NCBI RefSeq assembly: GCF_000471905.2 | Contig: NW_006499364.1 | Span: 6,144,250 to 6,208,249 of the forward strand | Origin: Amborella trichopoda | Lineage: Eukaryota; Streptophyta; Magnoliopsida; Amborellales; Amborellaceae | Length of the DNA stretch: 64,000 nt | Reading direction: 5' to 3' | Shown: positions 31,521-44,600 of the stretch, piece by piece | How the letters are laid out: every line of letters begins with the position of its first letter | How positions within the stretch are numbered: the first letter of the stretch is position 1 | Program-made: the position numbers and the translations under genes | The notes under the pieces: generated by a model | What the model was told of the DNA's origin: nothing | Seen by the model: only the letters and a program-made list of their open reading frames with translations | Database searches by the model: none

Positions 31521-34199
31521 AAAGGGTGAGGGGTTATCTAGTGGGATACTTGGACCAGATTGGTGGCTAGGTTGGGAGTAAAGAGTTCCAAGTAAGAAGT
31601 GAGAGATTCCAAGTGGGGAGTGAGAAGTTCCAGGGGTAGTGGCTTATGGAAATTTTTTTCTCTTTCCTCTCTTTGGGTAAAAAAGGAGTAGAGAAAAATT
31701 TGCAAACCAAAGGAAATTCAATTGAATTTTGAGCTCATGGGCCAAGTCGCACTAATCGTTTGTTCCTTTTTTTGAACTTAGGGTTACAAATGATTGTATA
31801 GTACCGCCTTGAAACAAAGGTGGATACTCAAAACTAACCTAAATTGTTAAAAAATAAATTTTCTATGATTTAAATTTGAATCCCGTTTTTGGGGCAAAAT
31901 GACCATTTTATCCTTACTAACAATCTCGAAAATGGTAAGATGGTCCCTAAAAAGGGGCCATAGGCTATGGTGGTCATCTGAGGCAGCTCTTTCCAATAAC
32001 CTTCCGACAAAAAGACTAACGTGAAGGTGATGGCCTCGACGAGGCGATCATTTTGACATATCTTTTGACCCTCGAATCAAAGCGTTGAGCTCTTGGCAAA
32101 ATTCGTCAAAAGATGGGAACTTTGCGATCTTAGATCTCGGATTTTGTCTATGTCTTGGTGTTTTAGTTCAATCTTTCCATCGTGGAATGACGGGGAAGTC
32201 GTCACGATTGCTTGGTATCAATAATGAGTCAATTTGGTGACCGAACAGTCAGTTTCCGAATTAGTGAAGTTGTCGGATTTTGGATTCCTGTTTTCGAAAA
32301 ATACCCTTTCCTGCAACCTCGAAATACAGCCTTTCTGGTCACTTATCACGCATGATGTTTACTTTGGATCGAAGCCTTAGACGTCACAGTCGCAACAGAC
32401 GCACTTTCGAGTTGAGCCGAGGTCGGGGCTTCGCGATATGACCGTTCGATTGAAGGGATCTCCTCTTCGTAAAAATCTGCAACACATGAGTTTTCTTAAG
32501 AGATTTCTCTCTAATATTTCTTCCGTCTCGAGTCACGTCATGGGTCGTACCATATATCAAAATGTGCGTGGCGACAAGACGAAGATCCTCCTGAAATTTG
32601 AACTTGATCTGACTTAAGATGAATAAGTTATAGCCTTCAAAGTTAATCCCGAAATCATATTACACAGTTTTCATTTCCATAAATGAAAACTGGTTCACTG
32701 AGGGTGCACCAAAATAGTATGTAACGTACGCTTTTTGGGTAAGTTGGTCACATAATGGTCCAAAAGGGTCTGGTTACAAGGCCGTAGTTGTAAGGTGTAT
32801 TTTCAGCATGTTAGAGGCCGAATCCAAAAACTAGTTTTGCCTCTGATCCACCTTAACATCGTCAGATAGTGACGAAACTTGGCGGGTGTTCTTAAGGATT
32901 CAAGTGCTACCTCCACATGCGTTTTTCGACCAATCTATCACCTTTCAAAAAATTTCTCCAGACCAGGGTTTATTTCAATAACACTTATGTGGTCCGTAGG
33001 CATTTTGGCACCCATGAGCCTAAGTCGCGATTGGCTTCCTCCTTATTCTCATCGCGGATACAAGTGTAGAAAAATGCCCTAAAACAATCAGTACTTAGGC
33101 ACACAATTCAAACAAAAAGACATGGGTACCTCTAAACCGCTGTTAGATAAGCAAGGCTTAGAGTTACTACCTAGGGTAATATCTAGGTTTATAAATGAGG
33201 TAAGGTAACAGGGTACACCCACCTTTGGTACGGGCCACTCCTATAAGTGAACATGGGTCAAAAGTATTGCAGGGTGTTCTTAGAGGCCGAGTTTAGGGAG
33301 AGGGTATTCCCACTAAGGGCCCACGATCCCTACTACTCTTCCTCTAGAAATTAGGTGCTTACTTCGAAAACATGAAGGTCGGATGTAGGTCTCCAAAAAC
33401 TATATTTGAGAAAGTTTGACCTTTGTGCTCTCAAGTATGACAAATAGCACACGTGCACGTGAAAGAGTGTGTCGAACAATCAACATAGTTCTCAAGCAAA
33501 AGTGAACACGAGGCATTTTAATAACACCTAGTGGGGTGCGCTTTAATACGGTGGACCTGATCAAAGCACTGAAAGTGGAGGGCTAGGCACCCTGCCAATG
33601 ACTAATTATCGAGCACCTTGGTGCTATGCAATGTGCGCTTTGGGCTAAAGGGGTCCGAAGCGCGGCTCAAATGAAAAGTAAAACTTACATCAATCTAAAG
33701 CGAGCTTAGAGTCGAGTATGACCCTACTCAGGGTGCAAGATAGGGGTGAGGGAAGAGGGTCCCTCACGTAAAAAGGTGTCGTGGAGGCATGAGAAGAAGG
33801 AAAGCGGTAAAGTTACATTACCAACAAAGGGAAGACGGTCCGGGGCAAAAGGATCCCACCGCCAATGTCAATGGCAGCTAAGCTCTATGGTGTCAGATGG
33901 TCACAGTTGAAGATTAGAGGGTTAGGGTCCTAGCGACATTACAAATGGCACCAAACCCTTTTCCCTGAAACTCAACAGAAAAGGCCGAAAAGGCCAACAG
34001 CAAGCCCCTAAGGGTAAAATGACCTTCTGAAACTCCAGAGGCCTAACACTAATGGCAATGGCCCCAACGATAGTGTCAATGGCGTTAGGGTCTTGGACTT
34101 CTAAAAAGTACACGAGGTGAGCTGTGTGTGTGTGAAGGCATTACGAAGTGGGCCATCCACTTGTCATTGTCTTCCTTCTAGAGAGATGGTAAAAGTCTT

Positions 34200-35149
34200 A
34201 AGCAATGGGTTTGACATTGCCTGATGAATAGGGCTTTTACTTCAGGAGTAGGTAAATTAGGGAGTGACTTAGTTAATGCTTGCTAATGTTGTTGTGAATG
34301 CTTACTGTAGGACTTCTGTTGAGGTGAATACTTATTACAGGACTTCTATTGTTATGAATGTTTGCTTGATCATATCTAATACTCAATTGCAGTCATGTTT
34401 TAAACTACTAAAGTTAGATTATTAATGATCCTGATATGAATCATATGTCAAAGTGGACCTATCCGGTACACCGGTAGGGATTATGTAGACTCATCCGATA
34501 CGTCGATGAGGTTTGATTGGACCTGCAGGGATAATGTGGACCCATCCAGGACACTGGTGGGGTATATAGGTGACCTACTTGACACGCCAGTAGGGTACTT
34601 TGTGAAATCCTTTGAATTATGCATTTCTGTTAAATTGTTTTTATGCATTTCAATCATTTGGATAATGCTAAGTTGTGTATTTGAGAAAGAGAAATTGTTA
34701 TCCATAAATACTTTTGCTCGCATTGTTTTTAATAGTTATCTCTTTTGAAAATGTTTATATCTTTCAACTATGATTATTTTTTAGGACCATGATAATCACT
34801 TACTGAGTAGCTAAACTCATCAAACTATGGTAAATATTTTTCAGGGTAACTGCAGTCTCATAGTTCAAATGCAGCAGGACCATCTTTGAAGAATTTATAA
34901 GCATGATTGACATTCCCCTTGTTACTTTTGATCAAATGCACCATTGTAATTTTTGTTCTATCAAAAGATGTATTTTCTAGCCCTTCATGTTAATATCAGT
35001 TGTGGGTAGACTTTGCATAGATTAAAAGAAATGGAAAAACTATTTTAGTGCAAATATACTAGTAGAAATTTTAAATTTGTTCTATATATAGATAGTGTAA
35101 GAATAGTCTGTCGCACGTCAGAAATGTTAGTAAACTTGGGGTGTGACAG
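34200..35149 (-). mobile_element. Truncated inverted copy of the TGTCAC...TCA element
   Basis: Read in reverse complement from 35149, the sequence TGTCACACCCCAAGTTTACTAA continues through CTATCTATATATAGAACAAATTT and further. It matches 59730 onwards for about 0.95 kb, including the GATGAGTCC-type repeats (34440-34605 versus 60360-60665). Homology fades near 34200, so the other end is missing. It abuts, or interrupts, the subfamily B LTR starting at 35150. Confidence 0.75.
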
Positions 35150-35820
35150 ATGGACTTTTCCTAGTACTGTTATAGCAGTCTGGCTGTCGAGCAGTATTGC
35201 CGTCGTGCTGGTTCAGAGTACTATGCCCGTCTTGTTGCCACACTAGATTAGGATAGTCATATCGGCCTTGGTTTCAAGTGGTTTTGCCGTCGTGCCGTGT
35301 CTGAGTTACCGTGCTCATCTTGCTTCCACTCTAAGTCGGTCACTGTACTCGTCCAATGATCATGCTAGTCTCATCCCCTTGTCGAGTCCTCTTCTCTTTT
35401 CTCCTCTTATTTATCACCCTAATTTCTCATCTTCTCTGCTATATGAATGTGCATCGTTCTGAGACAAGGGTGGGTCCTTCAACCCACTTGTCTTGCTAAT
35501 TAACCATGTTAGTGTTGTGCAGAAAACAAGGAGATTGCAGGTCAAGGGAGGCGAGTCTAAATCAGTTGAAGTAGCTGGGGGCTTTCTGTCGTGATCTAAG
35601 AGGGCGCTTGTGCGAGTTAGCTCGAGTAAGTCACAGACCCAAGTGAGATTGATCCCCACATCATGTTCAAAATTCCTCTCTCACCAGTGGAGCACCTGCC
35701 CTTGTTTTGTGAACAAGGTTCCCGAGAGAGCGGTCTCAGGTGCGGGGTCTTTCAAACCCGAGACACATGTCACCCAATCACCTAGATCTGGGGAGGAGAG
35801 ATCAATGCATCCGACCAGTT
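35150..35820 (+). mobile_element. End part of a subfamily B LTR (plus orientation)
   Basis: The segment matches the reverse complement of 38190-38770 in order: GAGCAGTATTGCCGTCGTGC-type units, TCTTCTCTTTTCTCCTC, GACAAGGGTGGGTCCTTCAACCC, the conserved CTAAGAGGGCGC motif, CAAGGTTCCCGAGAGAGCG, and CTAGATCTGG.GGA.GAGATC at the end. The primer binding site follows at 35821. The front of the LTR is absent because the TGTCAC element occupies it. Confidence 0.8.
35577..35608 (+). other. Conserved LTR motif (subfamily B)
   Basis: GGGGGCTTTCTG followed by TCGTGATCTAAGAGGGCGC, 213 bp before the primer binding site. This is the closest to consensus among the seven copies. Confidence 0.9.
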
Positions 35821-35838
35821 TGGTGACTCCACTAGGGA
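35821..35838 (+). promoter_or_regulatory. Primer binding site, tRNA-Arg-like (subfamily B)
   Basis: TGGTGACTCCACTAGGGA follows the LTR end block. It differs from the tRNA-Arg complement (TGGCGACTCCGCTGGGG) at three positions. The minus-oriented subfamily B copies at 38185 and 41395 lack the corresponding 15 or so bases. Confidence 0.8.
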
Positions 35839-35849
35839 CTTGCTACCCC

Positions 35850-38150
35850 TTCGTCGGTTCGCTCTTGCTTGATCGGCATCACCTTTTATTTTCTGCACTG
35901 CATTCCATGGCATCTGGTTTATTCAACTCGTTCATCCGAGTTGGGGATTTTTTCATCCCTACACTCATGACCGTCCCAGGAAGCGGGCTTCTCAAGCCTC
36001 ATTCCCTACACTCCTTTTGAGTTAGGAATTACAGTCCGGCTCCCAAGTTCTTTCCAGGATTAGTGCAAGAACGGACTTGAAGGTCCCTAGCTCCCCACTT
36101 TCTAATCTTAGTGGACCCACCACCACGGCCCGTTGTATTGGTAGCACATTTGCTACTACTCACAGCACGAACCATACTACTGGCAAGTCCCTTGCCAGTC
36201 GTATTGCTAAGGTACGCCGAAACGCTACCATGTCCGCTTTCATGAAAGGCAAGCAGGTTGCCATCGTTCCTGAGGGTCGCCGTAAGGCCAGCCCCCGTAC
36301 TCCTTCACCACCTCTAACCTCTATCCCTAGAGGCTCGAAACACCAAGGCGGAGGTCTTGGGGCCTCGACCTCTCGCACAAACCTAAAGGCTCGTGGTCCA
36401 TTCACTCGAGCCACATCTTGGGACAACTTTCATGCTGTCTTGAGCTCGCGTCCAAGGCTAGGCCTCCTCGAGCTGAACCCTGCACGTGCCATGCATCTGC
36501 ATCCCACAACTCAGGGCAGCACCAATTCTGTGCCAGCTCGAGCACACGAGGGTTGACCACTTCGTCCTCCCTTTCAGCACACACGACTTTACCCTGTGAG
36601 AGATCAGTTCCTACCCAGTCCCTCACAGACACGAGCTTGTAGGTCTCGGCCTCATAAGGTCAAACCAGCTGACCGAGCCCGTGTTAACCCCCAAGTAACC
36701 GAGAGGGCTGCCTCCAAAGATGCACATGCACCTGCTTCATAGCTGCCTCCCCGATCCTAACTCAAGCGAAGTCGCGAGCTAGTTTCATCTTTTATCACCT
36801 TTCTTTTGTCAAGCAAACACCTCGAGACCTGGTACTCAAAGGTTTTCCCTAATAGTACCATCTTGAGTCAGCCACCTTAGGTCAGCCATGCACCCATACC
36901 TCACAAGGGAATTCGAGGCAAATGCGTGATGGCAGATAGAAGCCTACAACCTCCAAGGCAGTAGCCCAGATTGCCCTTTATCTTTGGACCTCACTCTCTG
37001 CTCCAGTTGACAGACACTTACCTTGCATGCTCAAGAAAGATGGGCCAGTCCAAATCTCAGGCTCAATTCAAGAGTGGAGTCTATTGCAGCCTCAAGATCA
37101 AGCAGAAGAGAGGCCTACAACTCCTGACTAGAAAGGCCCCTAAGGCAGTTGAGGTTACCACTCTTGATGACCTCCTGCCTGACAACCTCTTCCCTCTTCG
37201 GATTCTAAAGCTTGAATAAGAGGTCCAAGAACATTGCTCAGTGGTTATCGTCATAAGGGAAGACCGAGCTGTCAAGAAGTCACGGTCCCAAGATCGTCAA
37301 GAACCAGTCCTCACATGGTCTGCGTACAAGACTCGAGTGCAGTCGGGGCATGCTGGGCCCCTGCAGACTTACCAACCCTAGCAGTCCACTACTCCACCTG
37401 GCTTTAACTCTCTAGAAGAAATGGTTAGTGTCATGGTGATCAATGAGCTGGGTGACGCCTAAGAAAAGTGGATGAACAGGTTCGAGGTGATGATGCAGTC
37501 CATTCTCGAAAAGATGGATCACCTGGAGACCTCCAGGCCCCCTGCTTCTCCTCCTCACCATGAGGCCAATTCCCAGCCTAGAGAGGACACAACTCCCGCA
37601 GCTTAAAAATATAAATCGGAGTGACTACTAGATCCAACACCAGAACAAGGTATACCCCTTTGAGAGGGAGTGGGTTCATACGCTGCTTCGGTTATTACTA
37701 AAGCAAAACATGATCCAGCTACCGGAGGCCAAATCCCCAGAGCAGGCTGGACAAGAGACAGTTGAGAGATATTGCGCATATCACCGGTGAATAGGCCATC
37801 CCACTCAAGAGTGCTCTACTCTCAATGGCATTATCAAAGCCCTTATTAACAAGGGCCAGATAAAGCTTGAAGAGCTAAAGAAAACAATCGGGGCAACTAC
37901 GACTTCTCACATAGTAACAATCCAAGAGGATGATGAGGCATCCACTGTCCTCCGTGCAATATTATCCGTAATGCACGAAGAAGGTCTCATCACACCGAAG
38001 TCGACAAGGCAGCCCAAGTTCTTACCTCCAGGAATTGGGAACCTTTGGTGTCCATATCATCAAATACAAGGCCATGACCTGAGCGAATGCACTAGCTTCC
38101 ACGAGCTCTTGGCAAAGAAGATGCAATAGCACCAAGATGTTCATGGTAAC
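35850..38150 (+). mobile_element. Subfamily B gag region, broken
   Basis: After the primer binding site come a short leader block (MASGLFNSFIRVGDFFIPTL, at about 35908-35967) and a serine/threonine-rich ORF (36077-36556) containing TARCIGSTFATTHSTNHTTG and KSLASRIAK. Broken gag frames follow. At the C-terminal end are two zinc-knuckle-like segments, YCAYHR.IGHPTQECSTLNG (about 37770-37835) and LWCPYHQIQGHDLSECTSFH (about 38043-38105). These CxYH...GH...C repeats are typical of Tat-lineage gag. No protease or polymerase follows: a minus-oriented LTR begins at about 38185. The element is therefore cut and joined to an inverted LTR. Confidence 0.75.
36077..36556 (+). pseudogene. Gag-leader ORF of subfamily B
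   Basis: A 159-codon open stretch. It begins MKVPSSPLSNLSGPTTTARC, holds a basic region (KVRRNATMSAFMKGKQVAIV) and then low-complexity S/P/T-rich sequence. It matches the subfamily C ORF in the C(I/M)(G/S)(S/G)T...T...H...GK block. The preceding conserved DFFIPTL block is in another frame (about 35930-35970), so one frameshift separates them. Role unknown; presumably the N-terminal part of gag or a separate leader ORF. Confidence 0.5.
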
Positions 38151-38184
38151 TCAGAAGGACACTCTCAAGTCCCTGCTCCACCAT

Positions 38185-41100
38185 GGTTAGGTGCTTCGAT
38201 CTCACCCTCCAGATCTAGATGATCTGGTGGCACATATCTCGGGTTTCTAGTGAACCCGAGACTTGAGATCGCTCTCTCAGGAACTTTGCTCAAGAGCAAG
38301 GGCAGGTATAACAACCGATGAGAGAGGAATTTAAGGTGGATTTGAGACTTACTCGGGCTGGCTCACGTGGGCACCCTCTTAGATCACGAAGAAAGCCCCC
38401 CAGCTGCTTTAGCTGGTTCGAAATCGCCTCGCTTGACCTGTGAACACCTTGTTTTCTTCACAACACTACTATGATTAACTTGCAAGACAACTGGGTGGAA
38501 AGGCCCACCCTTGTCTTAAGGCAACACACATTCGCATGGCTAAGAATGTGAGAAGTTAGAGTGATGAAGTTGAATGTGCAAATAGGGATATAAAAGAGAA
38601 GAGAACTTGATGAAGAGGTGAGACTAGCGTGACAGCTGGAAAGTTACCGACTCGGGGTGGTAGTAAGACGTGCATGGTACTCGATTTCAGCGCGACAGCA
38701 ATGCTACTCGTAAACGAGGCCGATATGGTAGTGCTAGGTCAAGTTTACCCTCAGTCAACTGTGAAGAGAAAAGAAGGAAGAGAAGGAAAGGGTATGAAGA
38801 GAGAGAAAGCGAGATGGCGAAGGGGGGAGAATCCAGACGGCAATGGGCATCACCGTTAGCATCATGAGAAGATATTGCGTCCCTTGTGGGCAGCGATAGC
38901 TACTAGTGACGCTCACGGTGATAGCTCCCCATGAGGCACATGGCCTAGATGTGGGACACGAGAGAAACCCACAGACGACAAGAAGCATCGCTATTGGCAA
39001 CGCGAGAAGGCCACATGTCTCTTGCAGACGACGACATCTTCTGGTGAGGCGCACGACGATAACTTCTCATGGGTCACATGGTGATTACCTGTTGTGGAGC
39101 GCACGACGATAGGCGTGGGTCACAAGGGAAGCTTGCGCATGGTGATAGATGCAGAGAGGCAAGGAAGCAATGGGCACTGAGCGAACGGAAGAAGCCTACG
39201 CACGACGATAGGTGCCGAGCGGAAAAGAGAAGCTCACGGACAGCGATGAGTATTGTCGCGACCCTTCTTGGACGGCGATGGACATCTCTACCTGCAATAG
39301 TCACATGGCAGGGTGAAGCCCCCATGGACGGCAATAAACTTCGCTACCCACATTCCTCACTGAGATGTCAAGGGCACACCTGTGGATGATGATGAGTAGT
39401 GTCGTCTACAAATCTAGTCGAGAGATGGAGACACACAAATAGAAGGGGAAAAGGAGCTCGCGCATGGCGCTGCCATCACTATGCGCACCCTATGGAATTA
39501 CAGGAAGGAGAAAGAGGAAAGAAAGAGGGATGCAGACGAAGAATAAGAATAAGAGAGAAAAGATGAGAGAGAAAATTTACCTTGAGCTTAGGGGTACCGG
39601 TCCAAAAATTTCTCTATCATTACTTTCTCTTTCCAAATGTGACCCAACAATGAGAAGAAAGAGAAACTTTATTAAAACTCCCTCTTTTGTGAAGTCCAAG
39701 CCTTTACGTACAATGATGGTACATGGTATATATAGAAGTGTGCCCAAACATGGGTGGGTGATCAAAATTAAACCTAATTGTTGAAAATTAAGATTTAATT
39801 GAATTAAAATAAATTAAAAAATAGGGTGCAAAATGAAAAATTTGCCCCTTTTTAACAAGTAAAATTTCAAGACAATCCCTATGTTGCCCTAAAACGTGCA
39901 TAATTTTTCATGGATGATCTGGGTCATTCTGATGTCTGTCTGATCGAAAGATGGTTGTTTTCTTGTAGGGCTCAGCATGACGATCGATCTGATACCAACT
40001 TCGAGCCATGGATCGTGTTTTTAGGATACGATCATGTGACTTGAAATTTGAATGAATTTTGAAACTTTGGATTGATTGTGTGCTCGCTCCTTGATGTTTT
40101 TCTGTGATTTCTTCGCTGGATCACAATGAGCATGCTGTCACGACTGTGGGGCAACAAACACAAGTTGATTCCGTGCCCGGATGAAGATTTTGTTACTTTG
40201 GAATTTTGGTGGGAATCTGGAATTCTGGTGATGGAATTTGCAGTCTCTTCATCGGGTTCGTGTGCAGAATCCAACCTTTCATCATGTACAGGGTTTGGGT
40301 CAGAGATAGCTCGAGATCTTATGCATGCGATGAAATTGGTTTCACATCGATCGGGCTTATGAGTGGAGTGATTTGGCCACTCGAGCAAGGCACGACGCTG
40401 TTGAATTTTTTGCACTTTCTTCACAGATCAGCAACTCTCTCTAGCTTTTCATCACGAGGGGGTGGCGTCGCGGGGCATGCCACATATCGAAACGCTCGTC
40501 TTGACAAGAGGAACATGTTCACCAAATTTGATCGTGATCCAATTTGGGATGGTCAAGATATGAGTGTTGAAATTCACTATCTATGGATGCCCCTTTAGTG
40601 GTGTGGAGTTGTAGGGGCCGCATGGGAATAGCATGCGGCTCCTCTTGTTTCACTCTTTTACCTATAACTTCTTTCTGTAATATCCGTTTAAGATGAAATT
40701 TGACTCCTATAGGTTTTCAACCATACCGAATCCAATGGCGGTGGTCCCATAATAAATTGAGACACTAAAAATGTAGCTCTAGTTATAGGGGCTATTTCAG
40801 GGTACTAGAGGCTGATGCTGTCGAAACTGTTTCTCAGTCTGCCCTACCTTAGACATTTCAGAATGTGAAAAAACTTGGCAGGAGACTTTTGAGAGTCCTC
40901 ATGAATATTTTGACCAGTTTTAGCGCTATTATGAGATTATCAAAATTTCCATTATTTGCTAGGATTTTATTGAGCGGGGACCCCATGATGCTGAAAAATA
41001 TCTTCCAACAGGATGTCTTGTCAAATGTTGTGCTTCGAGAGAATCAAGAAGTGCAATCATTCAAGAAATTTCTCTCGATTAGACAAGGACTACATGAACA

Positions 41101-41290
41101 CTGAGGCCGTCCACGCAATGTCGTGACTAGGATGCTTGGACGTTTGGGCGCAATGTACGGGTCCATCCGTAGAGACTTTTGGGGAAAAAGAAAAAAACTT
41201 TGAGGGATCCTGTCGAATTCCTCACCCTCAAGGGACTATTTATGATTCTGACAGCTTGAGGATTTTGTAGGGACCTCATCATCCAGAATC
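38185..41290 (-). mobile_element. Subfamily B LTR, copy 1 (minus orientation)
   Basis: It runs from about 41290 down to 38185. Its end (AGATCTAGATGATCTGG, 38210) and its TCGTGATCTAAGAGGG motif (38371-38400) match the plus copy at 35600-35820. It then aligns with copy 2 (41395 upward) through GATCATGTGACTTGAAATTTGAA (40031 versus 43627), ACTTTGGAATTTTGG and GGCATGCCACATATCGAAACG (40475). The far part reaches TCCATCCGTAGAGAC (41161), which matches the third copy near 53370. No open reading frame is supported. Degenerate units with GCACGACGATA and GGCGATGG words fill 38830-39480. Confidence 0.75.
38371..38400 (-). other. Conserved LTR motif (subfamily B copy 1)
   Basis: Reverse complement GGGGGCTTTCT then TCGTGATCTAAGAGGGTGC; one base differs from consensus. 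Confidence 0.85.
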
Positions 41291-41572
41291 GGGTGTATCT
41301 GGAGGCCAAGTGCTATGAACCTTTGATCGGCATTGTTCACTGCAACACCAGGTTTGCTTTTGACGTCCAGGGTAACTTTGTAGGTCCCTGGTTGGTGCCT
41401 CGATCTAGCCCTCCGGATCTAGATGATCTGGGGCATGTATCTTGGGTTTCTAGCGAACCCGGGATTTGAGATCGCTCTCTCGGAACCTTGCCCTAAAACA
41501 AGGGCAGGTATACTAATGGATGAGAAAGGAATTGAAGGTGAGTTCGGGACTTACTCGACGTGGCTCGTGTGG

Positions 41573-41603
41573 GCACCTTCTTAAATCACGAAGAAATCGC
41601 CCC
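41573..41603 (-). other. Conserved LTR motif (subfamily B copy 2)
   Basis: Reverse complement contains TTCGTGATTTAAGAAGGTGC, a slightly decayed form of the shared word, in the same place relative to the LTR end. Confidence 0.75.
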
Positions 41604-44600
41604 AGCTGCTTTCGCTGGTTCGGAATCACCTCCCTTGACCTACAATCCTCTTGTTTTCTGCACAACACTTATATGGTTAATTTGCGAGACAAGTAGGTCA
41701 AAGAGACCCACCCTTGTCTTAGGGTAATGTATGTTNNNNNNNNNNNNNNNNNNNNNNNNNNNNNNNNNNNNNNNNNNNNNNNNNNNNNNNNNNNNNNNNN
41801 NNNNNNNNNNNNNNNNNNNNNNNNNNNNNNNNNNNNNNNNNNNNNNNNNNNNNNNNNNNNNNNNNNNNNNNNNNNNNNNNNNNNNNNNNNNNNNNNNNNN
41901 NNNNNNNNNNNNNNNNNNNNNNNNNNNNNNNNNNNNNNNNNNNNNNNNNNNNNNNNNNNNNNNNNNNNNNNNNNNNNNNNNNNNNNNNNNNNNNNNNNNN
42001 NNNNNNNNNNNNNNNNNNNNNNNNNNNNNNNNNNNNNNNNNNNNNNNNNNNNNNNNNNNNNNNNNNNNNNNNNNNNNNNNNNNNNNNNNNNNNNNNNNNN
42101 NNNNNNNNNNNNNNNNNNNNNNNNNNNNNNNNNNNNNNNNNNNNNNNNNNNNNNNNNNNNNNNNNNNNNNNNNNNNNNNNNNNNNNNNNNNNNNNNNNNN
42201 NNNNNNNNNNNNNNNNNNNNNNNNNNNNNNNNNNNNNNNNNNNNNNNNNNNNNNNNNNNNNNNNNNNNNNNNNNNNNNNNNNNNNNNNNNNNNNNNNNNN
42301 NNGACGAAGAGACGAGACAAGCATTACAGCCGGGAAGTCATCGACTAGAAGTGGTAGCATGACGGGCATGACTATTAGGACCAGCACGGTGGCAGTTCTA
42401 GTCGAAACCGAGACCGATATGGTGGTGCTAGGCTAAGTCTACCCTCAATCAAGCAAGAAGAGACAAGAGAATGAAAAGAAGATACGAGACGACAGAGAGA
42501 TGAGGTCTTGACGAAGTTAGGCGTTGCCACTCACGACTGTAGAGTAGCAGTGTCGTGGCCCTTGGACGGCGCTTGACACTACTACCCATGGTTAGAGAGT
42601 GAGAAATGAACTATAGATGGCACTAGGAATCAACGTTGGCAACATAAGAAAACAACACGCCCCTGTGCAGGCGGCGATAGTTTTTTATGAAGCACGCAAC
42701 GATGGTCATTTGTGAAGTGCGTGGCAGTCATCCTCACGAGGAACACAACGATAAGCATTGGACGCAAGAAGAATGCCGAACAAGAGAAGGAAGCGCATAG
42801 ACGACAATAGACGTTGCTAAGGCCTATAGCAGGCGGTGATGGATATCGTCATCTACTATAGATGCACAACAGGGATGGACACCTATGAGCGGCAACGAGT
42901 TTCGCCGTCTAAGTTCTTCACTAATACATACAAGCTATGTCTATGGACGACGATGGGTAGCGTCGTCTACAAGGCCCCACTGGACGAAAGAGATAGAAGA
43001 AAAGGAGAAGGAGACTAGCGTATGGCACTGCCATTGTCATGCGCAACCTGTGTAACCTCCGGGGAGGCATGCACGGCACTGCCACTACCGTGCATGACCC
43101 CTGCAAGGAACTCAGATGAAGAAGGAGGGGGGGAAGAGAGGAAAGAAGAGAGAGAGACGAAGAAAAAGAAAAGAAGAGAGAGAAGATTTACCTCGAACCT
43201 AGGCGTACCGATCAAAAGTTTCTCTCACCTCATTGTCTCTCTCAAACGTGACCCAACAATGAGAAGAAAGAGAAAAATGGATTAAGTAAAAACTCTCTCT
43301 TTTGTGAAAGGTTGAGTCCTGTAGTGCGTATAATGCTGATACGTATATATAGAATTGGCCCCAAATATGGGTGGATGATCAAAAGTAACCCTAATTATTG
43401 GAAACTAAGATTAAATTGAATTAAAAGAAATTAGAAAATAGGGTTCAAAATGGCAGTTTTGCCCCTTATTAACAATTCATGGAATTTTAGAACAGTCCCT
43501 GTGATGCCCTAGAATTTGTGTGATCTTACATGGCTAATTCGGGGAGATGATTTTTTTGTTGTAAGGTTCGGCATGACGATCAATTTGATACCTACTTCGA
43601 GCCATGGATTGTGTTTTTAGTGCATGATCATGTGACTTGAAATTTGAATGGATCTTGAAACTTCAGATCGATAATGTACTCGTTCCTTGATGCTTTTCGG
43701 TGATTTCATCGCTGAATTACACTAAGCATTCCATTACGATTATGGAGCAACAAACGCAGCTCGAGTCAGTGCCCGAACGAAGATTTTGTAACTTTGGAAT
43801 TTTGGTCAAAATCTAGAAATCTGGCAACAGAATTTGAAGTCGCTTCATCGGCTTTGTGTGCAAAATTCGACCATTCATTACATATGGGGTTCAGGTTAGT
43901 GATAGCCTGAGACCCTACGCACACGATGGAATTGGTCTCCCAATGATCGGGCTCATGAGCGATGTGATCTGGCCGCTAGAGCGAGGCATGATGCTGCTGA
44001 ATTTTCTGCACTTTCTTGACGAACCAGCAACTTCCCTTTAGATTTTCTTCATGCTCGAGGGTCGTCACGGGGCGTGCCATATATCGAATTGCTCGTCTTG
44101 ACTAGACGAACTTGCTCACTAAATTTGAGCACTATTCGACTTGAGACAGGTAAGATATGAGCATCGAAAATCACTGGTAGTGACTGTCCCTTCCATGGTG
44201 TGGAGTTTGCAGGGTGGCCGCACGGGAATAGCGTGCGACCCCTCATGTTTCATGTTTTTGCCTATAACATATTTTTGGAGTGTCCGTTAGGGATGAAATT
44301 TGACCCCTGGGGGTTTTCGACCATGTTTGATGTAATGATGGTGGTCCCACAGCGATTTAAGATACTAAAAATGTAGCTCTAGTTATAGGGGTCATTTCAG
44401 GGTGCTACAGGTCGATTCTGATGGAATTGTTTCTCAGTCTTTTGACAGACCTTATGAAGATCTTGACTGATTTCAGGGCTATTTTGAGACTATCAAAATT
44501 TCCACTGTTTGCTAAGCTTTATCGAGCGAGGCCCCCATGTTGAAGAAAAATACCTTCCAACAGTCCCGTCTAGTGGGGTTCAGTTGGGGTCTTTTGACCT

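Larger units (their letters stand above)
29042..34130 (-). mobile_element. Long LTR of the subfamily A Tat/Ogre-like element
   Basis: The LTR runs in the minus direction from somewhere near 34130 to the primer binding site at 29041. The order matches the intronic LTR at 17220-20180: AATCCACC/AAACGGG stretch (about 31870-31830), TTCCAACT-type repeats (about 31640-31570), a long CT tract with GC-rich cores (31520-29640), the CTAAGAGGGCGC motif (29241-29273) and the end block. Between 32000 and 33000 it resembles subfamily B and C LTRs, for example the GGGTCGTACCATATATCAAAATG region at about 32540. 33000-34130 is probably U3 sequence, but I could not fix the start. 20 Ns interrupt the GA tract at 30239. 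Confidence 0.65.

Noticed and set aside
36160..36632. Minus-strand frames opposite the subfamily B gag leader
   Set aside because: Shadow frames. The plus frame has conserved blocks shared with two other subfamilies.
41640..42387. Frames of more than 200 codons over the large gap
   Set aside because: They consist almost wholly of Ns.
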